From Bacillus sp. UNC438CL73TsuS30 (GTDB lineage: Bacteria > Bacillota > Bacilli > Bacillales > Cytobacillaceae), in NCBI RefSeq assembly GCF_000482325.1, contig NZ_KI535295.1, forward strand, positions 917,060-981,059: a stretch of DNA of 64,000 bases. The letters run 5' to 3'. Each line of letters begins with the position of its first letter. Within the stretch, counting starts at the first letter, position 1. The position numbers and the translations under genes were made by a program. The notes under the pieces were generated by a model. The model saw nothing but the letters and a program-made list of their open reading frames with translations. It did no database searches and was not told the DNA's origin. Of this stretch, positions 1 to 8,784 are shown piece after piece.

Positions 1-1
1 T

Positions 2-1288
2 ATTCTTAACCTAAAGGAAATCTTTGTTCATCTCGGTACGGCCAATTTTTACAGTATTTTAACAGCTGGGATTTGCCTGATCACGATTATATTGACTCCA
101 AAGATCGCGCCAAGGGTACCTGGCCCGTTAATTGGGTTAGTCGTATCCACCCTTGCGGCAACATTTTTTTATCCTGGTCAAGTAGCGACAATTGGAACAG
201 CCTATGGGGAAATCCCTAGTACATTGCCGCAAATTCAGATTCCACAATTAAGTGTGGAAATGATTGTAAAATTGTTAAAACCAGCCTTTGTCATTGCCAT
301 GCTTGGCGGGATTGAATCTCTATTATCTGCTGTTGTTGCGGATGGAATGACAAATAGCCGTCATAAAAGCAATAAGGAACTGATTGGGCAGGGAATAGCT
401 AATATGATAACGCCATTATTTGGTGGAATTCCGGCAACCGGGGCATTAGCCCGTACAGCAACTAATATAAAAAATGGAGCAGTTTCACCGCTTTCCGGGA
501 TTATTCATGGGATTGTGGTTTTACTGGTGCTCTTATTTTTTGCCCCCCATGCATCCTATATCCCGCTTGCGAGTATGGCGCCGATTTTGATGGTGGTTGC
601 CTGGAACATGAGTGAAAGAAAAGTGTTTTCCCATATATTTAAAACAAAATCGATGGATTCTTTAACCTTGCTCGTTACTTTTCTGTTAACGGTTTTTGTC
701 AATTTGACAACTGCGGTGGAAGTAGGTCTAGTAATGTCAGCGCTTATCTTTGTGAAGCGGATGAGTGATGTAACAGTTACGGCAAAGGCTTTGCCGAACC
801 GCAAGCATAAGCATGAAAAAGTGGATACGAATATGGTGACGGATACACATGATTGTCCGCAAATTAGTATTTTTAATGTAGAGGGGCCCTTGTTTTTCGG
901 GGCAGTTCAAACCTTTGAAAAAACGATCATGAGTACGATTAACTACCGGCCAGGAATCCTTTTATTGCGAATGGGACGGGTTCCATTTATGGACACAACG
1001 GGTGAGGCGATTTTAGCCAGTATTGTCCGTCATTTTTCAAAAAGTGGTATAGTTATCATATCAGGCCTGAATGCACAGCCGGAAAGGGTTCTGCAGAAGA
1101 CCGGCCTCTATCAAATGATTGGTAAGGATCATTTCTTTGAGCATACGGGTGAAGCGATTCAGTACGCCCTCGATCAGATTAACAAAAACAAATGTTTAGG
1201 CTGTAAACATTTTGCCTTTAGGGAGTGTAGTAAGTTATCTGCTTCTGGGGCTGTAGAAGGTAGGAAAAAGTTATCGGCTACCTTCTAG
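2..1288 (+). CDS. SulP-family anion transporter with STAS domain (5' end outside window)
   Basis: The frame is open from base 2, so the true start lies upstream; about 428 residues are visible. The protein is a secondary anion (sulfate/bicarbonate class) transporter of the inner membrane: hydrophobic helices fill the first ~250 visible residues, followed by a cytoplasmic STAS domain. The STAS part has the usual core, with a FMDTTGEAI segment where the family has a D-[ST]-[ST]-G motif. The tail carries an unusual cysteine cluster, CLGC then C seven residues on, which could bind metal or sense redox (inference). An ArsR-type regulator gene follows after 15 bases, so the two are probably co-transcribed. 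Substrate cannot be told from sequence. Confidence 0.9.
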   Translation: MLNLKEIFVHLGTANFYSILTAGICLITIILTPKIAPRVPGPLIGLVVSTLAATFFYPGQVATIGTAYGEIPSTLPQIQIPQLSVEMIVKLLKPAFVIAMLGGIESLLSAVVADGMTNSRHKSNKELIGQGIANMITPLFGGIPATGALARTATNIKNGAVSPLSGIIHGIVVLLVLLFFAPHASYIPLASMAPILMVVAWNMSERKVFSHIFKTKSMDSLTLLVTFLLTVFVNLTTAVEVGLVMSALIFVKRMSDVTVTAKALPNRKHKHEKVDTNMVTDTHDCPQISIFNVEGPLFFGAVQTFEKTIMSTINYRPGILLLRMGRVPFMDTTGEAILASIVRHFSKSGIVIISGLNAQPERVLQKTGLYQMIGKDHFFEHTGEAIQYALDQINKNKCLGCKHFAFRECSKLSASGAVEGRKKLSATF

Positions 1289-1303
1289 AAAGGAGTGGAA
1301 AAT

Positions 1304-1660
1304 TTGAATTTAGAAATGCAGCAATTTAAAGCGGAGTTTTTCAAGGCTCTTGCCCACCCATTACGAATCCGCATTTTAGAACTTCTTGCTGAAGGGGATA
1401 AAAATGTTAATGAAATTCAAACCTTGGTTGGCAGTGAAGGATCCGCTGTTTCCCAGCAGTTGCAGGTTTTAAGGGCAAAAAATATTGTCTCAGGGACAAA
1501 AGAAGGAAATAAAGTGATTTATACCCTAAAGGATCCTATGATTATTGAATTATTAGCTGTAGCACGTCAAATCTTTAATAATCACCTTGTTGATACCATC
1601 TCTATATTAGATAAATTTAAAGATGGAGAAGAAGAGTTGACGCTCACGCCGAAGAATTAA
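1304..1660 (+). CDS. ArsR-family winged-helix transcriptional regulator
   Basis: A 118-residue ArsR/SmtB-type repressor. The N-terminal FFKALAHPLRIRILELL segment and the later SAVSQQLQVLRAKNIV recognition helix are typical of the fold. The ELCVCDL metal-binding motif of classical arsenic/zinc sensors is missing, so the signal is unknown. I chose TTG at 1304 because AAAGGAG at 1289-1295 lies 8 bases ahead; the GTG at 1295 would overlap that site. It follows the SulP gene by 15 bases and probably regulates that operon (inference). Confidence 0.88.
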   Translation: MNLEMQQFKAEFFKALAHPLRIRILELLAEGDKNVNEIQTLVGSEGSAVSQQLQVLRAKNIVSGTKEGNKVIYTLKDPMIIELLAVARQIFNNHLVDTISILDKFKDGEEELTLTPKN

Positions 1661-1677
1661 TTTCTTCGGCGTTTTTC
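1646..1677 (+). terminator. Rho-independent terminator after the ArsR gene
   Basis: An 11-bp stem, ACGCCGAAGAA pairing with TTCTTCGGCGT, has the ArsR stop codon in its loop and is followed by a T run. Confidence 0.9.
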
Positions 1678-1832
1678 TATTTATAGACCAAATATTATTC
1701 GACAATTTCCTTCTCTTTTATTATCATGACCCTGTCCTTTTAGAAGATTTAATGAGGTAATAACCAATGGCAAAGGCAGGATTGACTGCGATGGATGTAG
1801 GATATTGTAGATTTGTGTCAACCGTTCCTTTC

Positions 1833-1861
1833 TTGACAATATGCCTAATAAATGTTAAATT
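1833..1861 (+). promoter_or_regulatory. Sigma-A-type promoter for the cold-shock gene, long leader
   Basis: TTGACA at 1833-1838, 17-base spacer, then TAAATT at 1856-1861. Transcription from here would give a 5' leader of about 150 bases before the cold-shock start codon, a layout known from csp genes where the leader controls translation at low temperature. The rest of the 1678-2015 stretch holds nothing else I recognise. Confidence 0.55.
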
Positions 1862-2015
1862 TTAATCAGCCGTTGCACGAGATTAGATTTATGCAAAAGC
1901 TTGTTCAAAGTTTTTACCGAAGTTTGGATAAGAAAGTGAAAGTAAAGCTATCACGTTGTAATTTGGTGAATTTTACACATGGTTTCTATGGAGGCCAATA
2001 GGAGGATTTTTTTAC

Positions 2016-2216
2016 ATGAAAAACGGTAAAGTAAAATGGTTTAACTCTGAAAAAGGTTTCGGATTCATCGAAGCTGAAGACGGAAACGACGTATTCGTTC
2101 ACTATTCTGCAATCCAATCTGAAGGTTTCAAAACTTTAGAAGAAGGTCAAGAAGTATCTTTCGAAGTAGTTGAAGGAGCTCGTGGACCACAAGCTGCTAA
2201 CGTAACTAAAAAGTAA
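2016..2216 (+). CDS. Cold-shock protein (CspB/CspD type)
   Basis: A 66-residue single cold-shock domain, the normal length for the family. The RNA-binding motifs RNP1 (KGFGFIE) and RNP2 (VFVHY) are both intact. The protein binds single-stranded RNA/DNA and acts as an RNA chaperone in the cytoplasm. The start is fixed by GGAGG at 2001-2005, 10 bases ahead of ATG. The gene is monocistronic, with its own promoter, long leader and terminator. Which of the Bacillus csp paralogues it corresponds to cannot be decided here. Confidence 0.97.
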   Translation: MKNGKVKWFNSEKGFGFIEAEDGNDVFVHYSAIQSEGFKTLEEGQEVSFEVVEGARGPQAANVTKK

Positions 2217-2234
2217 TTTAACGAAACCAATTCC

Positions 2235-2270
2235 AACAGTCCGATAGATTATCGGGCTGTTTTTTATTTT
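2235..2270 (+). terminator. Rho-independent terminator after the cold-shock gene
   Basis: A 12-bp stem (AACAGTCCGATA with TATCGGGCTGTT, one G-T pair) with a 3-base loop is followed by a T-rich run. Confidence 0.9.
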
Positions 2271-2289
2271 TGGTGAATGTTTTGGGTTT

Positions 2290-2395
2290 TATTAAAATAC
2301 TATCCAGTTTGGGTGGTTTATTTCCAGTTTGGTAAAATACTTTCTATTTAATACACTTTATTTTCCAGTTTAGCCAAAATACTTTCCACTCCCTC
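2290..2395. repeat. Degenerate short AT-rich repeats of a CCAGTTT...AAAATACT type
   Basis: The intergenic stretch holds three CCAGTTT words and three AAAATACT words at irregular spacing. On the minus strand these read as AAACTGGAAAATA and AGTATTTT. A similar AACTGGGAAATA / GTGGAAAATAT pattern occurs at 39650-39720. No ORF or hairpin explains them. Confidence 0.4.
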
Positions 2396-2470
2396 TCATC
2401 CACCATAACAAGCCATCCACAAAACCTTCATTTCCTTCTTAGATTTCCCAAACTATTACATATGGTATTT

Positions 2471-2479
2471 TGCTATAAT
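2471..2479 (+). promoter_or_regulatory. Extended -10 promoter for sbcDC
   Basis: TGCTATAAT is a perfect TGnTATAAT extended -10 element 36 bases ahead of the sbcD start codon. No good -35 is present, which extended -10 promoters can tolerate. Confidence 0.6.
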
Positions 2480-2514
2480 AGTAGTATTGAAATCTAGCTA
2501 ACGGGGTGAAAAGA

Positions 2515-3660
2515 ATGAAGTTTATCCATACAGCCGACTGGCATTTAGGGAAATTGGTGCATGGCGTCTATATGACCGAGAATCAGCGCGAAATTCTTGA
2601 CCAGTTTGTGCAAGTTGTTGCTGAAGAACAGCCGGATGCCGTCGTAATTGCCGGAGATTTATATGACCGGTCCGTCCCGCCAACAGATGCCGTCGAATTA
2701 TTAGATGAAATCCTTTTTAAAATCAATGTCGAACTGAAAACGCCGATTGTCTCAATTGCCGGAAATCATGACAGTGCAGAGCGGCTCTCATTTGGAAGCT
2801 CATGGTACAAGCATAGTCAATTTTATTTAACAGGAAAATTAACCAATACGTTTACACCAATTCAAGTGAATGGTGTTAATTTTTATCTCGTTCCTTATGC
2901 AGAACCTGGTGTTGTCCGTCAGCTTCTGGAGGATGATTCAATCCATTCCCACCATGATGCTATGAAGGCACTCGTCGGTAAAATGGAAGAAACGTTAAAT
3001 CCAAACGAACCGAACGTTTTGGTCGGACATGCCTTTGTGTTGGGTGGGAAGACCTCGGACTCTGAACGAGTTTTATCTGTCGGCGGTTCCGGTTGTGTCG
3101 GTGCGGAACTATTTGAACCCTTTTCCTATACCGCACTTGGTCATCTTCATAGTCCTGATGCGATTAACCATCAAAAGGTGAAATACTCGGGCTCACTTCT
3201 AAAATATTCTTTTTCTGAAGCGAAACAAAATAAATCTATTTCCATTATTGAAATGGATGACAAAGGTCAGTTTACACATCGTTACCGTTCTTTAACCCCT
3301 ACACATGATATGCGGGAACTTGAAGGACATCTGGACGAATTATTAGACCCTTCATTTTACGAAAAACAACGTGTCCATGATTATTTGAAAATATCGTTAT
3401 TGGATGAAGGGGCATTAATCGATCCGATTAATAAATTGCGCCAGGTATACCCAAATGTACTGCATCTTGAACGGAAAATCGATTTATCGGATATGAAGAA
3501 AAAACAATCCTATAATGCGGCACAAGGGGATAAAAAATCAGAGATTGAGTTATTTGAACAATTTTATAATGAAATGACTTCTGCTGAATTTACCAATAAC
3601 AAAAAAGAGGTTATGTCTGAAGTGATTGAAAAAGTTTTGAAGGAGGAGAGAGCGAAATGA
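2515..3660 (+). CDS. sbcD: Exonuclease subunit SbcD (Mre11-type nuclease)
   Basis: The 381-residue protein is the Mn-dependent nuclease subunit of the SbcCD complex, which opens DNA hairpins and cleans double-strand ends. Calcineurin-like phosphoesterase motifs are all visible: HTADWHLGK at the start, AGDLYDR, GNHD (IAGNHDSAE), and the GHLH metal-binding motif in TALGHLHSPD. I chose ATG at 2515 over the upstream GTG at 2506, because GGGGTGA at 2503-2509 then serves as ribosome binding site and the protein begins MKFIHTADWHLG as usual in the family. Its stop codon overlaps the sbcC start by 4 bases (ATGA), so the two are coupled. Confidence 0.97.
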   Translation: MKFIHTADWHLGKLVHGVYMTENQREILDQFVQVVAEEQPDAVVIAGDLYDRSVPPTDAVELLDEILFKINVELKTPIVSIAGNHDSAERLSFGSSWYKHSQFYLTGKLTNTFTPIQVNGVNFYLVPYAEPGVVRQLLEDDSIHSHHDAMKALVGKMEETLNPNEPNVLVGHAFVLGGKTSDSERVLSVGGSGCVGAELFEPFSYTALGHLHSPDAINHQKVKYSGSLLKYSFSEAKQNKSISIIEMDDKGQFTHRYRSLTPTHDMRELEGHLDELLDPSFYEKQRVHDYLKISLLDEGALIDPINKLRQVYPNVLHLERKIDLSDMKKKQSYNAAQGDKKSEIELFEQFYNEMTSAEFTNNKKEVMSEVIEKVLKEERAK

Positions 3661-6600
3661 AGCCAATAAAACTTACGATGCAGGCCTTTGGGCCATATGC
3701 GGGTTCTGAGTCGATTGACTTTAGGGAGCTTGGCAATCGAACGATGTTTGTCATTTCAGGAAAAACAGGTTCGGGTAAAACAACCATTTTCGATGCTCTC
3801 AGCTATGCGATCTATGGAAAAGCAAGCGGTGAAGACCGCAATGGACCGGAACTTCGCAGTCAGTTTGCAGCGGATGACTTATTGACCGAGGTTTCACTTG
3901 ATTTTTCTCTTCGAAACAAACGATATTCGATTACACGCTCGCCGCAGCAATTAAAAAAGAAGGAAAAAGGTGATGGCTATACACAAATAGGTGCAAAAGC
4001 GGAGTTATTCATTGTAGATGAAACAGGTGAGAAAAAGCTGATTGCGTCTAAAGTCAGTGATGTTGAGGAAAAGATTAAAGAAATCATGCTGATTGACAGC
4101 AATCAATTTCGCCAGATTTTGATGATCCCCCAAGGTGAATTCCGAAAACTGTTAACTTCAGATAGTAAAGATAAAGAAGTCATTTTACAGCGGCTTTTCC
4201 ATACACAGATCTATAAATTGGTGGAGGAAAAACTTAAGAATGAAGCGGTTGAGCTGAAAAAATCCGTTGAGGATCAGATCAAAACGAGAAATGAAGCTAT
4301 TCACCGAATTCAAGCTGTAACCAATGAAGAGCTCCGGGAATACGTGGAAGCGGGAAGTGAGAATGATGCGATCATCTTGCCGTTATTATTGCAGGAAATT
4401 GCCGGAATGGCGGAAGAACTTGAAAAATTGGAACAAGCAGTGAAGGAAAAAACACAGGAACAAGATGGGCGGAAGGCACAGCTTTTTGAGGCAGAAGCGA
4501 TTCTCAAACAACTTGAAACTAAGAAGCAGCTGCTAATTCGAAAAAACGAGCTGGAAGCAAAAGGAGATATTTTTGCGGGTAAAGAAAAACAAGTTGAAAG
4601 AGCGCGGAAGGCTGCACTTTTAGCAAAGCAGGAGGAGCTTTGTCATCGTTTAAAGCGGCAGATGGATGAAGCGAAAGATTCGGTTACAGCTATTCAAACC
4701 GAAATTGAAAAATTATTGACCCTTAGCCAACAAAGTGAACTTAAGGTTCAAGCCGAACTCGAGCGGGAAGGGGAGCGTCAGGCTGCCCAGGAAGAAATCA
4801 ATCGTCTTGTTCACATGAAAGAGGATGTTTATTCCTTTGCAACACTCGATAAAGAGAAAAGACATGTTGAGAGTCAGCTGAAACTGAAGCTGGAAGAGCA
4901 AGAAAAAGCAGATAAGAAATTAGCGCAACTAGAAGAACAGTTCAAGTCTCTTTCTCAGCAAAAAGCGGAAATTGAAAAGGGTCAGATTGCCTTTGCCGAA
5001 AATAAAGGTGAACTGGATCGGCTTCAGTCAGAGATTGAACGCCTCATGAAATATGAAACAACACTTGTATTACATCAAAAAGCAGAAAATAATTTGAAGG
5101 TTGTAAAAGGGCGCTATGAAAACACATCTGCTCGTTATTTAGATGCAAAGACTCATCTTGAAACCTTAGAGAATAAATGGATTCATGGGCAAGCTGCACT
5201 TTTGGCAGCGAAGCTTCATGAGGGAGAAGCCTGTCCAGTTTGTGGTTCCGAACATCATCCATCCCCGGCACCTTTTCATGAAGATTCCATTCCTAATGAA
5301 CAAGATTTAAAGGCAGCTAAGAATCAGGTAACTTTATTGGAAAAAGAAAAATCAAAGGACGAATCCAGTTACTACGAACGCCTCTCAGAAGAAAAAAGGC
5401 AACGGGAAGCATTGGATGAAATTCTCAAGGATATACACTTTTACCGGACCGATTTTACAGAGAATGATTTGAATGTTGTGAAATCGGAGGTTACATTTGA
5501 AAAAGAGCGCTTGGATCGGGTTCAGAGAAACCTTGGTGAACAAATCAAACTCCTTGGACAGGTGCAAGAGAATTTGGAGAAAGCGGAAACGGGAAAAACA
5601 GCCATACAGAATGCTCTTCAACAACTTGCCAATGAGGTTATGGATTTAAGGGTACGTTTTACCGCAAAGAATACTGATTTGACACGAATGATGAAAAGTA
5701 TTCCAGAAACCCTTCGAACGGAAGCTGAGTATGAAAAGGCACTTACTGGGGCCAAGAAACTTCATGAGTCATTACTTCAACAGTTCGAGGCTGCTAAACA
5801 ACAATTACAAGCAGTAAAAGAACGTCATTCCGCTGAATCTGCAAGATTAGTAGATGCTGAGAAAATTCTCACTGCTAAAGCGGCTGAACTTGATATAGAA
5901 CGTGCAGCATTCTTAAATCAGTTATCAGTGCAAGGTTTTGAAAAATGGGGAGATTATAGCGCAGCGAAACTATCAGATGGAGAAATCCAAACTATTGAAA
6001 TGGAAATCCGCCGTTACCGCGAGGATGTAAGATCCGTTACCGACCAATTCGAACAGTTACAGGGGTTATTGAAGGATGTTAAAACACCTGATGTTGCCGC
6101 TATAAGGGAGGACCTGGAAAAATTAGTCAATAAGGTAGACCAATTGAATCATGAGCGTACCGATTTTATTATGAAAAAGCGTGATAACGAAGAAATATAT
6201 CAACGTATTGTCGGTTTGAATGAACAAATGAAGGTACTGGAAGAAAGGCATAAGCTGATTGGTCATCTTGCCGATATCTCCAGCGGAAAAAATACTTTCC
6301 GGATTACCTTTGAACGCTTTGTGCTTGCCGCCTTCTTAGATGATATTTTGAGAGAGGCGAATGTTCGTTTACGTAGGATGACATCTGGACGGTTCCATCT
6401 TAGTCGGAAAACGGATCGTTCGAAAGGGAATGTTCAAAGTGGCTTAGAGCTTTTAGTCTTTGACCAATATACAGGCCAAGAGCGTCATGTAAAAACATTA
6501 TCTGGCGGGGAAAGCTTTAAGGCTGCACTTTCATTAGCATTGGGACTTGCGGATGTCGTTCAAAACTATGCTGGCGGCGTTTCGTTGGAAACGATGTTTA

Positions 6601-6794
6601 TTGATGAAGGGTTCGGAACTCTCGACCCTGAATCGCTCGATCAGGCAATTGAAGCGTTGATCGATATCCAAAGCAGCGGCCGTTTGGTTGGAATCATCTC
6701 CCATGTCCCTGAGCTAAAAGAACGGATTGATGCCAGACTAGAGGTAATCGCCGGTCAGACAGGAAGCAGGACTGAGTTTGTGTTTACTAATTAG
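3657..6794 (+). CDS. sbcC: Exonuclease subunit SbcC (Rad50-type SMC ATPase)
   Basis: The 1045-residue protein is the ATPase partner of SbcD. It shows a Walker A motif GKTGSGKT at residues 35-42, long coiled-coil arms rich in Glu, Lys and Gln, a zinc-hook CPVC near residue 526 at the apex, and in the C-terminal lobe an ABC signature LSGGESF followed by Walker B (MFIDEGFGTLD). Length and order match Rad50/SbcC proteins. Two subunits dimerise through the hook, and ATP binding gates SbcD. The start overlaps the sbcD stop codon by 4 bases. The gene ends at a terminator shared with the convergent flavoprotein gene. Confidence 0.97.
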   Translation: MKPIKLTMQAFGPYAGSESIDFRELGNRTMFVISGKTGSGKTTIFDALSYAIYGKASGEDRNGPELRSQFAADDLLTEVSLDFSLRNKRYSITRSPQQLKKKEKGDGYTQIGAKAELFIVDETGEKKLIASKVSDVEEKIKEIMLIDSNQFRQILMIPQGEFRKLLTSDSKDKEVILQRLFHTQIYKLVEEKLKNEAVELKKSVEDQIKTRNEAIHRIQAVTNEELREYVEAGSENDAIILPLLLQEIAGMAEELEKLEQAVKEKTQEQDGRKAQLFEAEAILKQLETKKQLLIRKNELEAKGDIFAGKEKQVERARKAALLAKQEELCHRLKRQMDEAKDSVTAIQTEIEKLLTLSQQSELKVQAELEREGERQAAQEEINRLVHMKEDVYSFATLDKEKRHVESQLKLKLEEQEKADKKLAQLEEQFKSLSQQKAEIEKGQIAFAENKGELDRLQSEIERLMKYETTLVLHQKAENNLKVVKGRYENTSARYLDAKTHLETLENKWIHGQAALLAAKLHEGEACPVCGSEHHPSPAPFHEDSIPNEQDLKAAKNQVTLLEKEKSKDESSYYERLSEEKRQREALDEILKDIHFYRTDFTENDLNVVKSEVTFEKERLDRVQRNLGEQIKLLGQVQENLEKAETGKTAIQNALQQLANEVMDLRVRFTAKNTDLTRMMKSIPETLRTEAEYEKALTGAKKLHESLLQQFEAAKQQLQAVKERHSAESARLVDAEKILTAKAAELDIERAAFLNQLSVQGFEKWGDYSAAKLSDGEIQTIEMEIRRYREDVRSVTDQFEQLQGLLKDVKTPDVAAIREDLEKLVNKVDQLNHERTDFIMKKRDNEEIYQRIVGLNEQMKVLEERHKLIGHLADISSGKNTFRITFERFVLAAFLDDILREANVRLRRMTSGRFHLSRKTDRSKGNVQSGLELLVFDQYTGQERHVKTLSGGESFKAALSLALGLADVVQNYAGGVSLETMFIDEGFGTLDPESLDQAIEALIDIQSSGRLVGIISHVPELKERIDARLEVIAGQTGSRTEFVFTN

Positions 6795-6812
6795 AAGAAA
6801 ATGAATAGAAAA

Positions 6813-6848
6813 AAAGCAGCTGGGTTCAAGTGTGAATTCAGCTGCTTT
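6813..6848. terminator. Bidirectional terminator between sbcC and the flavoprotein gene
   Basis: A 13-bp stem from GCAGCTGGGTTCA and TGAATTCAGCTGC (two G-T pairs) sits between convergent genes. The long T run is on the minus strand (A run at 6808-6815), so it works best for the minus-strand gene. Confidence 0.85.
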
Positions 6849-6853
6849 GGCAT

Positions 6854-8509
6854 CTATTTTAATTCTTTTGCCAGTGCACGCCCCGCCTGCCTTCCTGTAA
6901 AAAGACATCCGCCGACAAAGGTCCCTTCCAACGAACGATACCCATGAATACCGCCGCCGCCAAACCCGGAAACTTCACCCGCAGCAAAAAGACCTGGGAT
7001 GGGATTCCCTGATGCATTAAGAACACGGCCAGATAAATCCGTTTGCAAGCCACCAAGCGTTTTACGGCTCATTATATTAAGTCGGACTGCAATTAACGGC
7101 CCCATTTTCGGATCAAGGATTTTGTGAGGAGATGCAACTCGAATTAGCTTATCTCCAAGATAGTTACGGGCACCGCGTAAAGCAGTTATTTGCAAATCCT
7201 TTGTAAACGTATTATCCATTTCACGGTCTCTGGCTAGAATCTGTCTTTCAATTTCTTCATATTTAAGCAAATTCGTTCCCGTAAGTTTGTTCATTTTGAT
7301 AACCAGTTCAGGCAATGTATTTGACACCACAAAATCTTCACCCTTATCCATGAACGCTTTGACAGGTGGAGTAGGGCCTGGAAGGACACGGGATAAAACT
7401 TTTTTGATACTCTTTTCAGTCAAGTCAGGATTTTGTTCAGAGCCAGATAATGCAAACTCTTTTTCAATGATTTTCTGAGTCAAAATAAACCATGAGTAAT
7501 CATAGCCTGTTTTCATAATGGCTTCCAGGGTTCCTAATGTGTCGAATCCAGGGAAGTTTGGTGCCGGAAAACGCCTGCCGGTTGCATCAAGCCAAATGGA
7601 GGAAGGGCCGGGTAGAATACGAATTCCATGCATTGGCCAAACTGAATTCCAGTTTTTTATGCCTTCTGTATAATGCCACATCCGGTCTGGATTGACAATT
7701 CTTCCTCCGGCTTTTTCTGTGATTGAAAGCATCCGCCCATCCACATGTTCCGGAACACCATAAATCATGTTTTTTGGTGGATTTCCAAGCCGGGAAGGCC
7801 AATTTTTGCGAATCAGCTCATGGTTGCCGCCAATACCACCGCTCGTTACTACAACAGCTTGTGATTCAAACTCAAAATTCCCAACAACCTCACGAGAGCT
7901 TGCTACACCACGGGCGACAGAGCTAGGAACAAGGGTATCACCACGAACTCCAGTCACTGTACCATTTTCGGTGATTAATTCATTAACGCGGTGTCGCGGA
8001 CGGTAGTCGACAAGTCCATTCTTCATCGCTTTCCGAACTCGTTCTTCAAAAGGTTTTACTAACCCTGGACCCGTTCCCCAGACAATATGAAATCGCGGCA
8101 CAGAGTTTCCATGTCCCTCGGCAAGATATCCTCCTCGTTCCGCCCAGCCAACTACTGGAAAAAATCGGACTCCCATATCGTAAAGCCATTGACGTTTTTC
8201 CCCAGCTGCAAAATCAACATAGGCCTCGGCCCATTTCCTCCCCCAATAATCTTCATCCTCTAAGCGGTCATATCCAGCTGCTCCTAACCAATCCTGCCAG
8301 GCAAGCTCGCGGGAATCCTTGATTCCCATTCTTCGTTGTTCGGGTGAATTAACTAGAAATAACCCGCCAAACGACCACCAGGCCTGACCACCAAGAGATG
8401 CTTCAGGTTCCTGATCTAATAAGAGTACTTTTTTACCAGCAGATGTAAGTTCGGCTGTAGTAACTAAACCAGCGAGACCGGCACCTACTACAATTACATC
8501 ATATCTCAT
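6854..8509 (-). CDS. FAD-binding dehydrogenase (fumarate reductase/KstD-like flavoprotein)
   Basis: A 551-residue flavoprotein. The N-terminus VIVVGAGLAGLVTTAEL is the GxGxxG dinucleotide fold, followed by an acidic end of strand two (LLLDQE). The C-terminus GLFAAGEVSGFGGGGIHGYRS is the second FAD-binding segment of the succinate dehydrogenase/fumarate reductase flavoprotein superfamily. Proteins of this size and layout are usually annotated FAD-binding dehydrogenase or ketosteroid dehydrogenase-like; the substrate is unknown. It has no signal peptide, so it is cytoplasmic. It stands alone on the minus strand and ends at the shared terminator. Confidence 0.88.
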   Translation of the reverse strand: MRYDVIVVGAGLAGLVTTAELTSAGKKVLLLDQEPEASLGGQAWWSFGGLFLVNSPEQRRMGIKDSRELAWQDWLGAAGYDRLEDEDYWGRKWAEAYVDFAAGEKRQWLYDMGVRFFPVVGWAERGGYLAEGHGNSVPRFHIVWGTGPGLVKPFEERVRKAMKNGLVDYRPRHRVNELITENGTVTGVRGDTLVPSSVARGVASSREVVGNFEFESQAVVVTSGGIGGNHELIRKNWPSRLGNPPKNMIYGVPEHVDGRMLSITEKAGGRIVNPDRMWHYTEGIKNWNSVWPMHGIRILPGPSSIWLDATGRRFPAPNFPGFDTLGTLEAIMKTGYDYSWFILTQKIIEKEFALSGSEQNPDLTEKSIKKVLSRVLPGPTPPVKAFMDKGEDFVVSNTLPELVIKMNKLTGTNLLKYEEIERQILARDREMDNTFTKDLQITALRGARNYLGDKLIRVASPHKILDPKMGPLIAVRLNIMSRKTLGGLQTDLSGRVLNASGNPIPGLFAAGEVSGFGGGGIHGYRSLEGTFVGGCLFTGRQAGRALAKELK

Positions 8510-8532
8510 AGCTTTCCCACTTTCGATTTAGT

Positions 8533-8561
8533 TTGACTAAACATTATTTACCAAATATTAT
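8533..8561 (+). promoter_or_regulatory. Strong sigma-A promoter in front of a NUDIX remnant
   Basis: TTGACT at 8533-8538, a 17-base spacer, then TATTAT at 8556-8561. It points to the short ORF at 8612 and diverges from the flavoprotein gene. Confidence 0.65.
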
Positions 8562-8611
8562 GTATAGTTAGAATATACCATTTTATTACTTTTAAAAAGA
8601 GGAGAGTTTAT

Positions 8612-8710
8612 ATGTTTATCGTAAATGTTGAAGCCGCAATACAAAGAGATGATAAGTGGTTTGTTTTAGAAGAAGTGAGGGGGATGTTCATTTTATTGCT
8701 GAATATATAA
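8612..8710 (+). pseudogene. Remnant of a NUDIX hydrolase gene (N-terminal ~20 residues)
   Basis: A 32-codon ORF with a good ribosome binding site (AGAGGAGAG at 8599-8607) and promoter begins MFIVNVEAAIQRDDKWFVL, which resembles the first strand of Bacillus NUDIX hydrolases. The NUDIX box never appears: after about residue 21 the similarity stops. A shifted frame just downstream reads GDVHFIAEYIILYRKKG, which could be a further piece of the same gene, so an internal deletion is likely. The alternative, a real 32-residue peptide, cannot be excluded. Confidence 0.5.
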
Positions 8711-8730
8711 TTCTATATAGAAAAAAGGGA

Positions 8731-8774
8731 CAACACAAAAATGGCTTTGAGTCGATTATGCAATTTTTGTGTTG
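8731..8774. repeat. Inverted repeat (hairpin) without a T run
   Basis: CAACACAAAAATGGC pairs with GCAATTTTTGTGTTG across a 14-base loop. The hairpin lies between the NUDIX remnant and the convergent grpB-like gene and may terminate either, though the following T run is lacking. Confidence 0.5.
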
Positions 8775-8784
8775 ATGCTTAAGT

